NCBI RefSeq assembly: GCF_001510895.1
Contig: NZ_LPWA01000057.1
Location: 62,001 to 126,000, forward strand
Length of the DNA: 64,000 bases
Source: Mesorhizobium loti
GTDB lineage: Bacteria > Pseudomonadota > Alphaproteobacteria > Rhizobiales > Rhizobiaceae
Direction of reading: 5' to 3'
Made by a program: the position numbers and the translations under genes. Positions 1 to 10,058 of the stretch are shown here, one piece after another; position 1 is the first letter of the stretch, and each line of letters opens with the position of its first letter. The notes below the pieces were generated by a model. That model did not search any database. It was not told the origin of the DNA and saw only the letters and a list, made by a program, of their open reading frames with translations.

Positions 1-1202
1 ACCAGATCGTTGCCGAAGTCGTAGCTGGCATCGGTGCCGGCCACATAGCCGTTCTCGCCTGCCACCGTGCCGGAATGGCCGCTGGTCATGACGCCGATCG
101 CGCCTGCCAGGCGAACTTCGATATTCGGCTTCGGCGTGTAGGCAACGCCGCCACCAAACGTCCAGGTGTCGGTCTGCGAGCCGTACCCGTGCGAGGTGCC
201 ACGATCCCAGGACAGTTGACCGGCAGCGCTCCACTGGTCGTTGAACTTGTGGCCGATGCCGCCCGAAACCGTCCAGCCGTCGCGATACATCAGATCCAAA
301 GACGTCACCTGGGCCGAATGAGCGTCGTCGCCCGTGACGCACAGCCCAGCGGGCGTACCCACCACACAGATCGGAACGCTTTGCAGAACGCTCCAATTGA
401 CCCACTTGATCGAACCGAAGGCAAGCCAGCCGGGCGCGATGCCCGACTGCAGTTTCAATTCCACCACATCCGGCATGTATTGGGTTGAGCCGTAGATAGG
501 CAGAACAACGCCGCCGACATTCGTGAGATCGAGCGTGCCCGAGATGTTGTCGAGCTTGACCTTCGAATTGTAGACGAGGCTCGCGCGCAACGCGATGTCG
601 GGGATCTCGTAGGCGAGGCCCGCGCGCCAGCCCCAACCGCTGCTGGTCAGATCAACGCGGCCAGTGCCGCCGAAGTCGGGCACCAGCGGTGACACCAGGC
701 TTTCCTTGAAGCCGAAGACCTTCTGATAGAAAACACCACCGATAAAGCGGAGCTGACCCTTGCCCGCATCCATCTTGTAAGAGCAGGTCGCGGCGTAGTT
801 GTCGCTCTTGATGTCGGTTTCCATGTTGGAAAACGCACCGTTCCAGACGCCGGGCGCCGTATGCGCGCCCCAAGGCTGCGAATAGTCGACCATACAATCG
901 ACGCCCTGTACGACCTGGACCTTCGCTCCGATGCGTGGGACCCAATAGTCCTCGGCTCCGTCGGCCGTGGTCCCGAAGCCGAGGTCAAGCCCTCCCGGAC
1001 CGCGCGCATTTTTATACTTGCGATCCGGCATCACGAAGGTCGCTTCGGCTTCGGTGGCGAACGGCGCCGGATCGAACAGGAGGTCGATGTCGTAGCCGCC
1101 GCGCTCCAGGCCGCCGGCATGCGCCGGATGCATCGCCGCTCCGACCAAGGCTAGCGAAAAGCACCCCGCGCCCAGCAGTGCTTTGAGCCGCAAAATATTC
1201 AT
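1..1202 (-). CDS. Outer-membrane transport protein, OMPP1/FadL/TodX family (C-terminus cut off)
   Basis: An open minus-strand frame starts with ATG at 1202 and runs off the left edge, giving about 400 codons. The N-terminus MNILRLKALLGAG is followed by a hydrophobic stretch ending near AHA (a signal peptide). The mature start GLERGGYDIDLLFD is typical of rhizobial FadL-like proteins. The rest is rich in alternating beta-strand sequence (for example GWGWRAGLAYEIPDIALRAS), as expected for a 14-strand barrel that moves hydrophobic compounds such as long-chain fatty acids across the outer membrane. FadL proteins are about 420 residues, so only the last strands are missing. The substrate cannot be told from sequence. 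It stands alone, 360 bp beyond the valS stop. Confidence 0.85.
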   Translation of the reverse strand, partial: MNILRLKALLGAGCFSLALVGAAMHPAHAGGLERGGYDIDLLFDPAPFATEAEATFVMPDRKYKNARGPGGLDLGFGTTADGAEDYWVPRIGAKVQVVQGVDCMVDYSQPWGAHTAPGVWNGAFSNMETDIKSDNYAATCSYKMDAGKGQLRFIGGVFYQKVFGFKESLVSPLVPDFGGTGRVDLTSSGWGWRAGLAYEIPDIALRASLVYNSKVKLDNISGTLDLTNVGGVVLPIYGSTQYMPDVVELKLQSGIAPGWLAFGSIKWVNWSVLQSVPICVVGTPAGLCVTGDDAHSAQVTSLDLMYRDGWTVSGGIGHKFNDQWSAAGQLSWDRGTSHGYGSQTDTWTFGGGVAYTPKPNIEVRLAGAIGVMTSGHSGTVAGENGYVAGTDASYDFGNDL

Positions 1203-1562
1203 GGAGTCCCTCCCCGAAATACCAGTGAGGCAAGCTAGAACCAATTCGGGTTAACGGCGCAACTATGAATTCAAGAGTTGTACACGTACACCTTGACAGC
1301 TCGCATTTTTGCCATGGTGCCCCGCCGCGAAATCGAGCCTAATCGCGGCTTAACAGGCATCGAATGACAGGAAAAAGCTGCGAAAACCTTTCAATACAGC
1401 CCGAAAACAGGCCATTTTGGGAGAAATAGGCCCCATTGTTACATTATGGCAACAATGGGGCGCAAAGTTTCCGTTTACGTCAAAATTAACGCAACGGCAT
1501 GCCTATCTCCGATTGAGATTACGCTCCGGAAAGCTGCTCTTCGACGGAGCGAATCTTGCCCC
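1203..1562. promoter_or_regulatory. FadL-valS intergenic region with candidate operator and hairpin
   Basis: No convincing gene lies in this 360-bp stretch, which is more AT-rich than its neighbours. TGTAC-AC-GTACA at 1279-1290 is a short palindrome about 80 bp upstream of the FadL-type start and could be an operator. GCCCCATTGTT (1430-1440) and AACAATGGGGC (1451-1461) form a perfect 11-bp stem with a 10-nt loop about 100 nt beyond the valS stop. It could end valS transcription or act on the FadL leader. No T-run of terminator quality follows it on either strand. Confidence 0.4.
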
Positions 1563-4344
1563 TCAGCCGGCGTCGCGAACCCTGGTCAAAGCGACCGAAA
1601 GCTTCTCTTGCGCCTCGCGATATTCGGCGAGCTTCTCGCGCTCGGCCTCGACCACCTCTTCGGGCGCGTTGGCGACGAACTTCTCGTTCGACAGCTTCTT
1701 GTGCAGGCGGGCGATCTCCTCGGTCACCTTTGCCAATTCCTTCTGCAGCCGGGCGGCTTCGGCCTGCAGGTCTATCAGGCTGCCGAGTGGCAGGCAGATG
1801 GTCGCTTCGTTGAGGACGATCTGGGCCGAGCCTTTGGGCGGCGTTTCCGCGAGCGATATGCTGCCGACACGGGCCAGGCGTTTGATTGCCTGATCGTGGC
1901 GTTCGAGCCTCTCCCTCGTCGTCGCGTTGGCGCCGATCACCGCCAGAGGCGCGATCGCCGCCGGCGGCACGTTCATTTCCGAGCGCACCGAGCGGATGCC
2001 GGAAACCAGATCGACCAGCCAGTTGATGTCGGCAGCCGCGCCATCGTCCTCGAAATCGGGCGACGGCCAGGCGGCATGGCAAAGCAGCGACTCCCGCTCC
2101 TTGCCCTCGCCCGCCGTCTGCGCCCAGAGCTCCTCGGTAATGAACGGCATCATCGGGTGGAGCAGCTTGTAGATCTCGTCCAGCACGAAGGCGACGCAAG
2201 CCCGGCTTTCCGCCTTGGCGGCCTCGTCGGTGCCCATGAACACCGGCTTCAGCAGTTCCAGATACCAGTCGCAGAACAGGTTCCAGACGAAGCGGTAGGC
2301 GGCGCTCGCCGCCTCGTTGAAGCGGTAGGTGGTGATGCCTTCAGTGACCGCGCGCGCCGCCCGCGTCAGTTCCGTCAGGATCCAGCGGTTGACCGCGAGC
2401 TTGGCGTCGTTCAGCCAGAAATCGTCGTTCCTGGCGACCTCGTTCATTTCGGCAAAGCGCGTCGCATTCCAGAGCTTAGTGCCGAAATTGCGGTAGCCGG
2501 CGATGCGCGCCGGATCGAGCTTCACGTCGCGCCCCTGCGCCGCCATCACGGTCAAGGTGAAGCGCAGCGCATCGGCGCCATACTCGTCGATCAGGTCGAG
2601 CGGGTCGATGACGTTGCCCTTCGACTTCGACATCTTCTGCCCGTTCTTGTCGCGCACCAGCGCATGGACATAAACCGTGTGGAACGGCTCCTCGTCCATG
2701 AAATGCAGGCCCATCATCATCATGCGGGCCACCCAGAAGAAGATGATGTCGAATCCGGTCACCAGCACGTCGGTCTGGTAGTAGGTCTTGAGCTCCGGCG
2801 TCTGGTCGGGCCAGCCGAGTGTCGAAAACGGCCACAGCGCCGAGGAAAACCAGGTATCGAGAACGTCCTCGTCGCGGGTCAGGATCTCGCCCGGCTGGAA
2901 ATTTTCCAGCCTGTCCTCGACCCAGGCCTTCCACGGCCCTTCCAGCGCCAGATAATACTCAACGGCGGCGGCAAGCGCCTCTTCCTCGGTTTTCTCGACG
3001 AAGACGCGTCCGTCCGGCCCGTACCACGCCGGAATCTGGTGGCCCCACCAGAGCTGGCGCGAAATGCACCAGGGCTGGATGTTCTCCATCCAGTCGAAAT
3101 AGGTCTTTTCCCAATTCTTCGGCACGAAGCGGGTAGCGCCCTCGCGCACCGAGGCGATCGCCGGCTTGGCGAGCTCGGCCGCGTTGACGTACCACTGGTC
3201 GGTCAGGAACGGCTCGATCGGCACGCCGCTGCGGTCGCCATGCGGCACCGTGTGGCGATGCGGCTCGACCTTTTCCAGGAAGCCGCCGGCTTCCATCAGC
3301 TCAACAATCTTCTTGCGCGCCACGAAGCGGTCGAGCCCGTCAAGTTCGTCCCAGACCGCCTGGTGCACGGGCGTTACTTCGAGACCGGCGAGGAAGTCCT
3401 CATTGTCCTTGAGCTTGACGGCGGCCTCGACGGTCAGGATGTTGATCGCCGGCAGCTTGTGGCGCTTGCCGACCTCGAAATCGTTGAAGTCATGCGCCGG
3501 CGTGATCTTCACCGCGCCGGAGCCCTTCTCCGGGTCCGAATATTCATCGGCGACAATAGGGATCCGCCGGCCGACGATCGGCAGGATGACATTCTTGCCG
3601 ACCAGATCGCGAAACCGTTCGTCATCGGGATGCACGGCCACCGCCGTGTCGCCGAGCATGGTTTCGGGGCGAGTCGTCGCGACCGTGATGAATGTCTTCG
3701 GGTTCTCAGGGTCGAACACCGCGCCTTCGACCGGATAGCGGAAATGCCAGAGATTGCCGTTGACCTCGTGCTGCTCGACCTCGAGGTCGGAGATGGCCGT
3801 CAGCAGCTTCGGATCCCAGTTCACAAGGCGCTTGTCCTTGTAGATCAGGCCCTCCTTGTAGAGGGTGACGAAGACCTCAAGCACGGCCTTCGACAGACCC
3901 TCGTCCATGGTGAAACGTTCGCGCGACCAGTCGGCCGATGCGCCGAGCCGCTTCAGCTGGTTGAAGATCGCGCCGCCGGATTCGGCCTTCCACTCCCAGA
4001 CCTTTTCGATGAACTCCTCGCGCGTCAGATCGCGGCGGTGGATCTGCCTTTCCATCAGCTGGCGCTCCACCACCATCTGGGTGGCGATGCCGGCATGGTC
4101 CATGCCGGGCTGCCACATCACGTTCTTGCCGCGCATGCGCTCGAAGCGCACCAGTATGTCCTGCAGCGTGTTGTTGAGCGCATGGCCCATATGCAGCGAG
4201 CCGGTGACGTTCGGCGGCGGGATGACGATGGTGAAGGCCTCGGCCCCTTCCTCCGCGCCGGCGCGCGCGGAAAGCGTCGGCCTCTTCCCAGATTTTGGCG
4301 ATCTTCGGCTCGACGGTTTTTGCGTCGTAGGTTTTATCAAGCAT
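1563..4344 (-). CDS. valS: Valine--tRNA ligase, reading frame broken near the N-terminus
   Basis: This cytoplasmic class Ia aminoacyl-tRNA synthetase charges tRNA-Val. The HIGH-type motif lies in [17 protein letters not shown] and the KMSKS motif in [15 protein letters not shown], with a C-terminal coiled-coil arm rich in Lys and Glu. The true N-terminus [20 protein letters not shown] begins with ATG at 4344 in one frame, and the rest of the protein from [10 protein letters not shown] onward is in another. The switch falls in the CG-rich run around 4256-4268, where two bases appear lost (or one gained). With a two-base correction the product is 927 residues, normal for ValS. The enzyme is essential, so the break is probably a consensus error. 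A longer open frame reaching 4463 has an unrelated N-terminus and is rejected. Confidence 0.93.
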
Positions 4345-4536
4345 GGAGGAAGTCCGAACTGTCGGGAACAAGCGTCCGGTGTAAATCGGAAGCTCTTGGC
4401 CGAGTCAACCGCGAGAAGGATTAGGCCTGCCTCGCCAGATAGGCTTGCCGCGATCGACGGCAATCCCGCGGCCGCATTTCCCGGAACGAAAGCACCGCCC
4501 GATGGCGGCGCCTTTACCTCGAACGGTCAGGCTAAA

Positions 4537-5358
4537 TCACTGCGCGCCGCGCGCCACGCGCTCGATTTCCTCGCGCACCAGCCGCTCGACCAGTGTCGGC
4601 AGATTGTTGTCGAGCCAGTCCTGCAGCATCGGCCGCAGCATCTGCTCGGCCATCTCGTCGAAGGTCTTCTTGCTGCGGCTGGCGAAGGCATCGGAAAGCT
4701 CGCCGAACGCCGCCGCGACCTGCCGGCCCGTATGCTCGGACAGGATCGCCGGACGGGCTGGCGGCAGGTCGGCCGAGGATGGCCCTGAGACGTTGTCGGG
4801 TGCCGCGGTTTCGACCGTTGGCGTAGCAATATCCTCCTCGCCGATCTCGACTTCGGGCGCCGCTTCCGGCGGGCGGGTTGCCACCTTCGCCTTGACCGAG
4901 CTTCCGCCCACGGCGGTGATCTCGCGTCGCCAGTCGGCAACGATGGTATCGGCGCTTTGCGGCGCGGTTGCCGCGGCTCCCACATCCGCCGGCTTATCGG
5001 ATTCGGCGGCGACGCTTGTCCCGACTTCCGCCAGGGTGGTGGGTGCAGGCGCGGTCTTCACCGGTTCGGGGCGCGTCTCGGCGCGCGCGACCGCCTGATC
5101 GGATGACGCGAGCTGGGCTTGGATCTCTGCCAGGCTCACCGGCTTCCTGGAGGTGGATTCCGCGTTCAGCTCGGAGCGGAAGGCGTCAACGTCGGCGGCC
5201 GGCGCCACCGTCGGCTGGAGGTCCTGGCGCAAGTCACCATTGTCGGCCGCTGGCTGCTTGCGGCCGGTGTCGCTGTCCTCGATGATCCTTCGGATGGAAG
5301 CAAGAATCTCTTCCATGGAAGGTTCGCGCTGTGCGCTGCTTGCCGTCGCCATCGTCAC
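4537..5358 (-). CDS. popZ: PopZ-like polar organizing protein (DUF2497)
   Basis: The 273-residue product has the bipartite layout of alphaproteobacterial PopZ. A conserved N-terminal helix (PSMEEILASIRRIIEDSD, residues about 14-31) is followed by a long low-complexity Pro/Ala/Glu-rich linker and a conserved C-terminal oligomerisation region, including MAEQMLRPMLQDWLDNNLP. In Caulobacter and rhizobia PopZ forms polar condensates that anchor ParB-parS and recruit cell-cycle regulators. It lies between tolC and valS on the same strand, an arrangement I recall as common in Rhizobiales. The start at 5358 (MTMATASSAQ) may be two residues early, because a second Met follows. Confidence 0.85.
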   Translation of the reverse strand: MTMATASSAQREPSMEEILASIRRIIEDSDTGRKQPAADNGDLRQDLQPTVAPAADVDAFRSELNAESTSRKPVSLAEIQAQLASSDQAVARAETRPEPVKTAPAPTTLAEVGTSVAAESDKPADVGAAATAPQSADTIVADWRREITAVGGSSVKAKVATRPPEAAPEVEIGEEDIATPTVETAAPDNVSGPSSADLPPARPAILSEHTGRQVAAAFGELSDAFASRSKKTFDEMAEQMLRPMLQDWLDNNLPTLVERLVREEIERVARGAQ

Positions 5359-5534
5359 ATCCGCCGCCCTTGTGACCCATTGCAGATTTCCATTCCGGCC
5401 CGGCCGGAATTCGAATCAATGGCGACAGCGTAACCGACCGATCGTCATCCGAGAATCCCCAATCTGGGGAGACGTCGGGTTTCAACAGATTAGCTGGCTC
5501 CGTGCCAGCAGCCGACTGTTTGGTGCTCAAATGC

Positions 5535-5570
5535 AAAAACGCCGCGATCCATCGGACACGCGGCGCTTTT
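5535..5570 (-). terminator. Rho-independent terminator downstream of tolC
   Basis: AAAAACGCCGCG (5535-5546) pairs with CGCGGCGCTTTT (5559-5570) across a 12-nt loop, with one mismatch near the base. Read on the minus strand it is a GC-rich hairpin followed by TTTTTGC, 18 nt beyond the tolC stop. It would also work in the plus direction. Confidence 0.7.
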
Positions 5571-5587
5571 GAAAGTCTACAAAAGGA

Positions 5588-6981
5588 TCAGCGGCCGTCC
5601 GGCGTGCGCAGTCCGATCCACTTGTCCTTGACGGCGTTGTAGTGCTCTTCCGGCTTGTATTTCGCGACCGCCAGGCCGAGCCGGTCGACCGACAGGCGGC
5701 CGATCGCCGACAAGATGGCGTAGCTCGCCACGACGACGTCGCGCTCGGAGCTGGCCTGGTTGATCTTGGCCGTGATCACGGCGTTCTGCGCGTTGAGCAC
5801 GTCGAGGGTGGTGCGCTGGCCGACATTGCGCTCCTCGATGACGCCGTTGAGCGCCAGTTGCGCGGCGGCGATCACCTGCCTGTTGGCATCCACGCTTTCG
5901 CGGGCTGCCGTGTATTGCGTCCACGCCGAGGCCACCGCCTGGCGCACCTTGTCGCGGTTGACGTCGACCTCGATGCGGGCCTGGCTGAGCGATTCCTTCG
6001 ATTGGCGAACCAGCGCCGAAGTGCGGCCGCCCGAATAGATCGGCACGGTGAGCGTTGCGCCGATATTGGCCGAATTGGTCGTCCCTTCGGACGACGACGA
6101 CGCAAAAACGCCAGGCGTGGTGTTGCGATACTGGCTCGAAACCCCGCACTAGCGGAAAGCTGCGGCAAAAGCGCCCCTTCGGCAGACTTCACCGAAAACG
6201 CCGCGGCGTCGACAAGATGTTCCGTGGCGAGGATGGCCGGATGCTCGGCGGCGGCAATGGTGAAGGCGCCATCGAGGCTCCCCGGCAACAGCTTGCCCAT
6301 CGGCGCGGCCGCCTTGAGCTTGCCCGGCTCGTCGCCGACGACCTGGTGATAGGTCGCCGCGGCGGCCAGCGCCGTCGCACGAGCGCTGGCGAGTTGCGCC
6401 ACCGCCGTGGCGCGCGAGGCGTCGGCCTGCGCAACGTCGGTGCGGGTACCCTCGCCGACTTCGAAACGCGACCGTGCGGCGCGCGCCTGCTCGGTCAGGA
6501 ACTGCAGGTTCTGTTCGGTCAGCACCGCGATCTGGCGATCGCGGATCACGTCCATATAGGCGCTTGCCGCGTTGAACAGGATGTTCTCTTCGGTGTTGCG
6601 CAGGCTTTCTTGCGAGGCGCTGACCTGCGCTTCGGCGGCGGCGACATTGTTCTTGGTCTGGAAACCGTCGAACAGCGTCTGGTCGATCTCAACCCCAAAG
6701 TTGCCTGTCGTTATATTCAAGGTTTGACCCAGCCTGTTGGCGTGGCTGCTTGTGTAATCGATGCTCGCCGATCCCTTGATCGTCGGGCGGTAGCCCGACT
6801 TGGCGATGGCAACGCCTTCATCGGTGACACGGGTGCCGGCACGGGCGGAGTTCAGCTGGGAGTTGTATTGATAGGCTTTGGCGAGCGCGCCGGTGATGGT
6901 TTCTGCCGATGCGGCCAGCGGCGAAAGCGCGGTCGCCGAAACGAGCATGGCTGTTAGAAAAGTCTTGTGTAGGGGCGGCAC
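5588..6981 (-). CDS. tolC: TolC-family outer-membrane efflux channel, frameshifted
   Basis: TolC-type proteins form trimeric outer-membrane/periplasmic channels for type I secretion and RND efflux. A signal peptide (residues 1-26, ending ASA) precedes ETITGALAKAYQYNSQLNSA, a typical first OEP repeat. The C-terminal repeat includes VPIYSGGRTSALVRQSKESL. The two halves are in different frames: one base appears lost in the CCCC run at 6142-6145, after LLPQLSASAG and before SSQYRNTTPGV. With one base restored the protein has 464 residues, normal for rhizobial TolC. The start is GTG at 6981 with GAGGGA seven bases upstream. It follows pcm on the same strand, and a terminator follows the stop. Confidence 0.92.
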
Positions 6982-7166
6982 GTATTATCCCTCATTCGTT
7001 TTGCATGGGAACCACGCCACGTCAGCCCACCCTTACGGACCGGCCAGCGCCGCGTTGGTATCGTTCCCCCGCTGACAGCCCCCGAAAATGCCCGGTCAAG
7101 CAAATCAGCAACGATTGTTCAAGCGCAAGCGATCATGAGAGCGCCTTCGCTGCAAGGCAAAACCGC

Positions 7167-7841
7167 TTAAAATTCGAATGCATGGACACGTTCGAAGCCC
7201 GGTAGTGGCTTAATTGCCGCATTAAATGCGCGTCTACCGGTTACAACCCCCCCCGCCTTGAAAAATAGCCGGGCCACGCCAGAGTTGCCCTGCCCTTCGA
7301 CCACAACCAGCCGTCCGTCCTCGGCGAGCTGGCCGAGCAATGCCGCAGGCACTTCCTCGACGCTGCCGCCAATGAAGATGACATCATAGGGCGCGTTGCC
7401 GGCATGACCTTGCGGCAAAGGCCCGGTCACCACCGTCACGTTCTGGCAAGCCAGTGTCGAAAGCGTCGACTTCGCGGCTTCCGCCAGCGCCGGGTCGCTC
7501 TCCAGCGCAACCACAGATTTTGCGATTCGGGAAAGCAGGGCGGCCGAATAACCGGGGCCACAGCCGACATCGAGCACCGAATCGCTGTCGCTGATCTCGG
7601 CCAGTTGCAAAAGCTTGGCGAGCGGCGACGGTTCCATCAGGTAGCGGGCGCCGCTGCCATTGGCGCCGCCGGAGACACGGATGTCTTCGTCAATATAGGC
7701 AAGATCGCGTTGACCGGCGCCGACAAATGCTTCACGCGGCACGGAGAGCATCGCTTCGATCAGCGGCGCGCTGGTCACGTCGGTGGTGCGAATCTGGCCA
7801 TCGACCATCTTCACGCGGCGTTCGGAAAAATCAGCGTTCAT
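7167..7841 (-). CDS. Protein-L-isoaspartate O-methyltransferase family protein
   Basis: The 224-residue product contains the SAM-binding motif VLDVGCGPGYSAALLS, the PIMT-family N-terminal segment MVDGQIRTTDVTSAPLIEAM, and a later ALESDP acidic strand. Family members methylate isoaspartyl residues during protein repair. Rhizobial copies upstream of tolC are divergent, so the substrate is uncertain. I chose ATG at 7841 because longer open frames run into tRNA-Cys and show no conserved sequence. It is probably co-transcribed with tolC. Confidence 0.8.
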   Translation of the reverse strand: MNADFSERRVKMVDGQIRTTDVTSAPLIEAMLSVPREAFVGAGQRDLAYIDEDIRVSGGANGSGARYLMEPSPLAKLLQLAEISDSDSVLDVGCGPGYSAALLSRIAKSVVALESDPALAEAAKSTLSTLACQNVTVVTGPLPQGHAGNAPYDVIFIGGSVEEVPAALLGQLAEDGRLVVVEGQGNSGVARLFFKAGGVVTGRRAFNAAIKPLPGFERVHAFEF

Positions 7842-7943
7842 GTCCCAACCAACCCGCTTCCCGCGCCAATTCGCCACCCGCATTAGATCCGCGGGCAAAT
7901 TCGACCGGAACCTGACGCTCCGGCGCGACGGCGCCGGAGCATT

Positions 7944-8017
7944 TGGAGGCCTCGCCCGGAATCGAACCGGGGTGCAAGGATTTGCAGTCCTCTGCGTAAC
8001 CACTCCGCCACGAGGCC
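7944..8017 (-). tRNA. tRNA-Cys (GCA)
   Basis: The minus strand folds as a full cloverleaf. The acceptor arms are GGCCTCG and CGAGGCC, the discriminator is U, and the CCA end is encoded (7944-7946). The anticodon loop CTGCAAA gives GCA, and the T-arm contains GGTTCGATTCC. U73 is the known cysteinyl-tRNA synthetase identity base, which supports the call. Confidence 0.96.
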
Positions 8018-8045
8018 TTCCATGCTCCCGGCGTTCCGAGCGAAC

Positions 8046-8074
8046 TCATTATGTTGGCGGTGAAAGGTCGTCAA
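8046..8074 (-). promoter_or_regulatory. Probable sigma-70 promoter of tRNA-Cys
   Basis: On the minus strand TTGACG (8074-8069) and TAATGA (8051-8046) are separated by 17 bp and sit about 30 bp upstream of the tRNA-Cys 5' end. Confidence 0.5.
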
Positions 8075-8192
8075 GCACCGGCAAGTCATTCCCGATGCTT
8101 TCCCATACGTCATCGGAAACAGTGGTTGCCAATCGCTTGCGGCCGGTCTCGACGGCACTTTCGGAGCTTTCCGGAGCTCTTCTGACAAGCTT

Positions 8193-8452
8193 TCAGTCGG
8201 GCCGGCGCCGGCGCTGCCACCAAACGACGAAGCGTCGCCTGTGGCGACGCACCAACGCGAATTCGTAGGACAGGACCAGCAGGCCCAGCGGAATCATCCA
8301 GAAGCCGAGAATCGGCAGAAAGCCGAGGATACCGCCTATGGTGAGCAGCACGCCGATTGCGATCCGCGCCCCCGCGAGCGGGGCATGGTGAATTCGCGGC
8401 CCAAGATCGTGATCTTCCGTGCCGGGGCGTTATCGTCGTCAGTTGCCGTCAT
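8193..8452 (-). CDS. Small hydrophobic membrane protein, frameshifted
   Basis: No single frame covers this gene. ATG at 8452 opens MTATDDDNAPARKITILG, and the frame then switches at the C run 8369-8373. Restoring one base there gives an 86-residue protein with a hydrophobic centre (IAIGVLLTIGGILGFLPIL, then FWMIPLGLLVLSYEFAL) and a basic tail of repeated Arg ending at a TGA at 8193. That is one or two membrane helices with a positively charged cytosolic end. The corrected length being an exact multiple of three and the continuous hydrophobicity support a real gene. I do not know its function. It lies alone between the two tRNA genes. Confidence 0.6.
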
Positions 8453-8613
8453 TCAAAGCCAGATCCCATCTGTGCGGCTGCAGCCGTCAGTGCCAAAGGT
8501 AACAACCGGCAGCTTTGTTCCGTGCCAGTGTGAACCCGTTCATATGTGGGCACGCCGAAACGATGCCACAAATGGCCGCACGAAAAACTGGAGAAAAATT
8601 GCGAATTGCTGCT

Positions 8614-8642
8614 TTGCAAAGCCGAAAGGTGTTTGCTATAGG
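8614..8642 (+). promoter_or_regulatory. Probable sigma-70 promoter of tRNA-Asn
   Basis: TTGCAA at 8614-8619 and TATAGG at 8637-8642 are separated by exactly 17 bp, with tRNA-Asn starting 27 bp downstream. The same -35/-10 pattern recurs before the tRNA-like pair near 57 kb. Confidence 0.6.
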
Positions 8643-8669
8643 CTGCGCCACTCACATCAGAGCCTCCGT

Positions 8670-8744
8670 TCCCCGGTAGCTCAGTGGTAGAGCAACCGGC
8701 TGTTAACCGGTTGGTCGCTGGTTCGAATCCGGCCCGGGGAGCCA
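8670..8744 (+). tRNA. tRNA-Asn (GUU)
   Basis: A complete cloverleaf: acceptor TCCCCGG pairs with CCGGGGA, the discriminator is G and CCA is encoded at 8742-8744. The D-arm is GCTCAGTGGTAGAGC, the anticodon loop CTGTTAA gives GTT, and the T-arm contains GGTTCGAATCC. Confidence 0.96.
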
Positions 8745-9146
8745 AATATTTTTCAAAGCCTTACGGATTTTTACGCATTCCCAGTAGTTTGCGCGTCGCT
8801 GCTCCGGGCAACGCCTGAGGAAACACGGAACGATTTGCCTTTCGCCATTCTCCCTGGCTATCGGAGACGATCCATTTGAGGACTCGTCGCACCAGTTCTC
8901 TGCTCCCCAAAAGACTGACCGCATGATGCCCGCGCACAATCAGTCGTGAGGGATCGGCATGAGGCGCGTCTGCTCCAACAGTTATTTTGCCGCTGGTGTG
9001 CTCCGTCTTACCCGGTTGGGGCCAGCAGAACCTGGTTACGCTGAGTGACTACCGGCTGTTCGAACGCCTGTTCGTCAAGGTCGCGGAAAAACGCGCGTAC
9101 CGATTCAAATGCCGCAGGGAACCGACCCGAGGGTGAGGAAGGGGGG
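8745..9146. other. Gene-free stretch 3' of tRNA-Asn
   Basis: About 400 bp with no open frame that looks like protein and no strong hairpin. Because it borders the 3' end of a tRNA gene it is a possible site for decayed integrative elements. I found no direct repeat of the tRNA 3' end elsewhere in the window. Confidence 0.4.
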
Positions 9147-10052
9147 TTATTGTTGGGCCGCTTTGGTCCGACGGCTATCTTTATCCACGTACATCGCCTC
9201 GTCGGCTTCTGCGATCAAATCGGCGACAGATTTCACCGTTTCCGTTGTCGGATTGTGGTGGGCGAAGCCTAAACTGAGGGCCAGCGGCGGCTCCGCCGCC
9301 GCTTGGCGATTGTGATCTTCCACGGCGCTCGTGAGGCGGCGACGCAGAGGTTCGACTGCTGCCCGGTCGACGCCGTCCGTCATCGCAATGAACTCGTCGC
9401 CGCCGAGCCGGGCGATCACGTCGGATGCCCGGAAGACGGAACGCAGAACCCTCGCGGTCCTGATCAACGCCCGGTCACCGACCTCATGGCCAAAATGATC
9501 ATTGATGCGCTTCATGCCGTCCAGATCGACGAAGGTCACCACCAGCCCCGTTCCGGTCCGGGCGGCGCGCTTGACCACCTCTCTGGCGAGCACCGCGAAG
9601 CCGCGACGGTTGTGAAGGCCGGTAAGTTCGTCGACGAGCGACAGGTCCCTAATCTGCAGCACCATTCTATGACGCTCCCGGGCATAGCGGATTGCGCGAA
9701 CGATTTGCTGCCCGTCGATTTGCCCTTTGACGAGATAGTCTTGTGCGCCGTCGCGAACCGCTTGAATCGCTGACGCTTCGTCGTTGAGACCAGTCAGCAC
9801 GATAACAGGGACGTCGGGGCCGGTCTCCTGAAACCGCCGAAGTGTATCCAAACCCGTACTGTCGGGGAGAAACAAATCGAGCAATACGAGGTCGAAGCTC
9901 TGATCAGCGATTTGCTCGAGGCCGTGGGCCAACCGATCCGCTGTCGAGATTATGAAAGCCTTCGTGCTGCCGTCCGCAAGCAGCTCCCGGATCAGACTAG
10001 CGTCACCAGGATTGTCTTCAACGAGGAGGATGTTCAGCGGACCTTCCGTCAA
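9147..10052 (-). CDS. Response regulator with GGDEF diguanylate cyclase domain
   Basis: The 301-residue protein has an N-terminal receiver domain (residues about 6-125; phosphoacceptor Asp in LVLLDLFLPDSTGLD; conserved Lys in QDYLVKGQ) and a C-terminal GGDEF domain with intact RLGGDEF. A product-inhibition I-site RASD sits five residues before GGDEF. It should make c-di-GMP when phosphorylated. It is the last gene of a four-gene minus-strand operon, six bases after the single-domain receiver, so the sensor kinase of the same operon is the likely phosphodonor. Confidence 0.92.
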   Translation of the reverse strand: MTEGPLNILLVEDNPGDASLIRELLADGSTKAFIISTADRLAHGLEQIADQSFDLVLLDLFLPDSTGLDTLRRFQETGPDVPVIVLTGLNDEASAIQAVRDGAQDYLVKGQIDGQQIVRAIRYARERHRMVLQIRDLSLVDELTGLHNRRGFAVLAREVVKRAARTGTGLVVTFVDLDGMKRINDHFGHEVGDRALIRTARVLRSVFRASDVIARLGGDEFIAMTDGVDRAAVEPLRRRLTSAVEDHNRQAAAEPPLALSLGFAHHNPTTETVKSVADLIAEADEAMYVDKDSRRTKAAQQ

Positions 10053-10058
10053 CTCGCG

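Noticed and set aside
1446-4424. Very long open frame antisense to valS, and similar antisense frames over coxL (22265-24637) and putA (45549-48767)
   Set aside because: High-GC genes commonly leave a long open frame on the opposite strand. These have His/Arg/Gly-rich composition and no family motifs, while the opposite strand encodes recognised enzymes.
8700-8940. Minus-strand protein-like frame ending in PGPDSNQRPTG
   Set aside because: This is the familiar artefact of translating through a tRNA gene.
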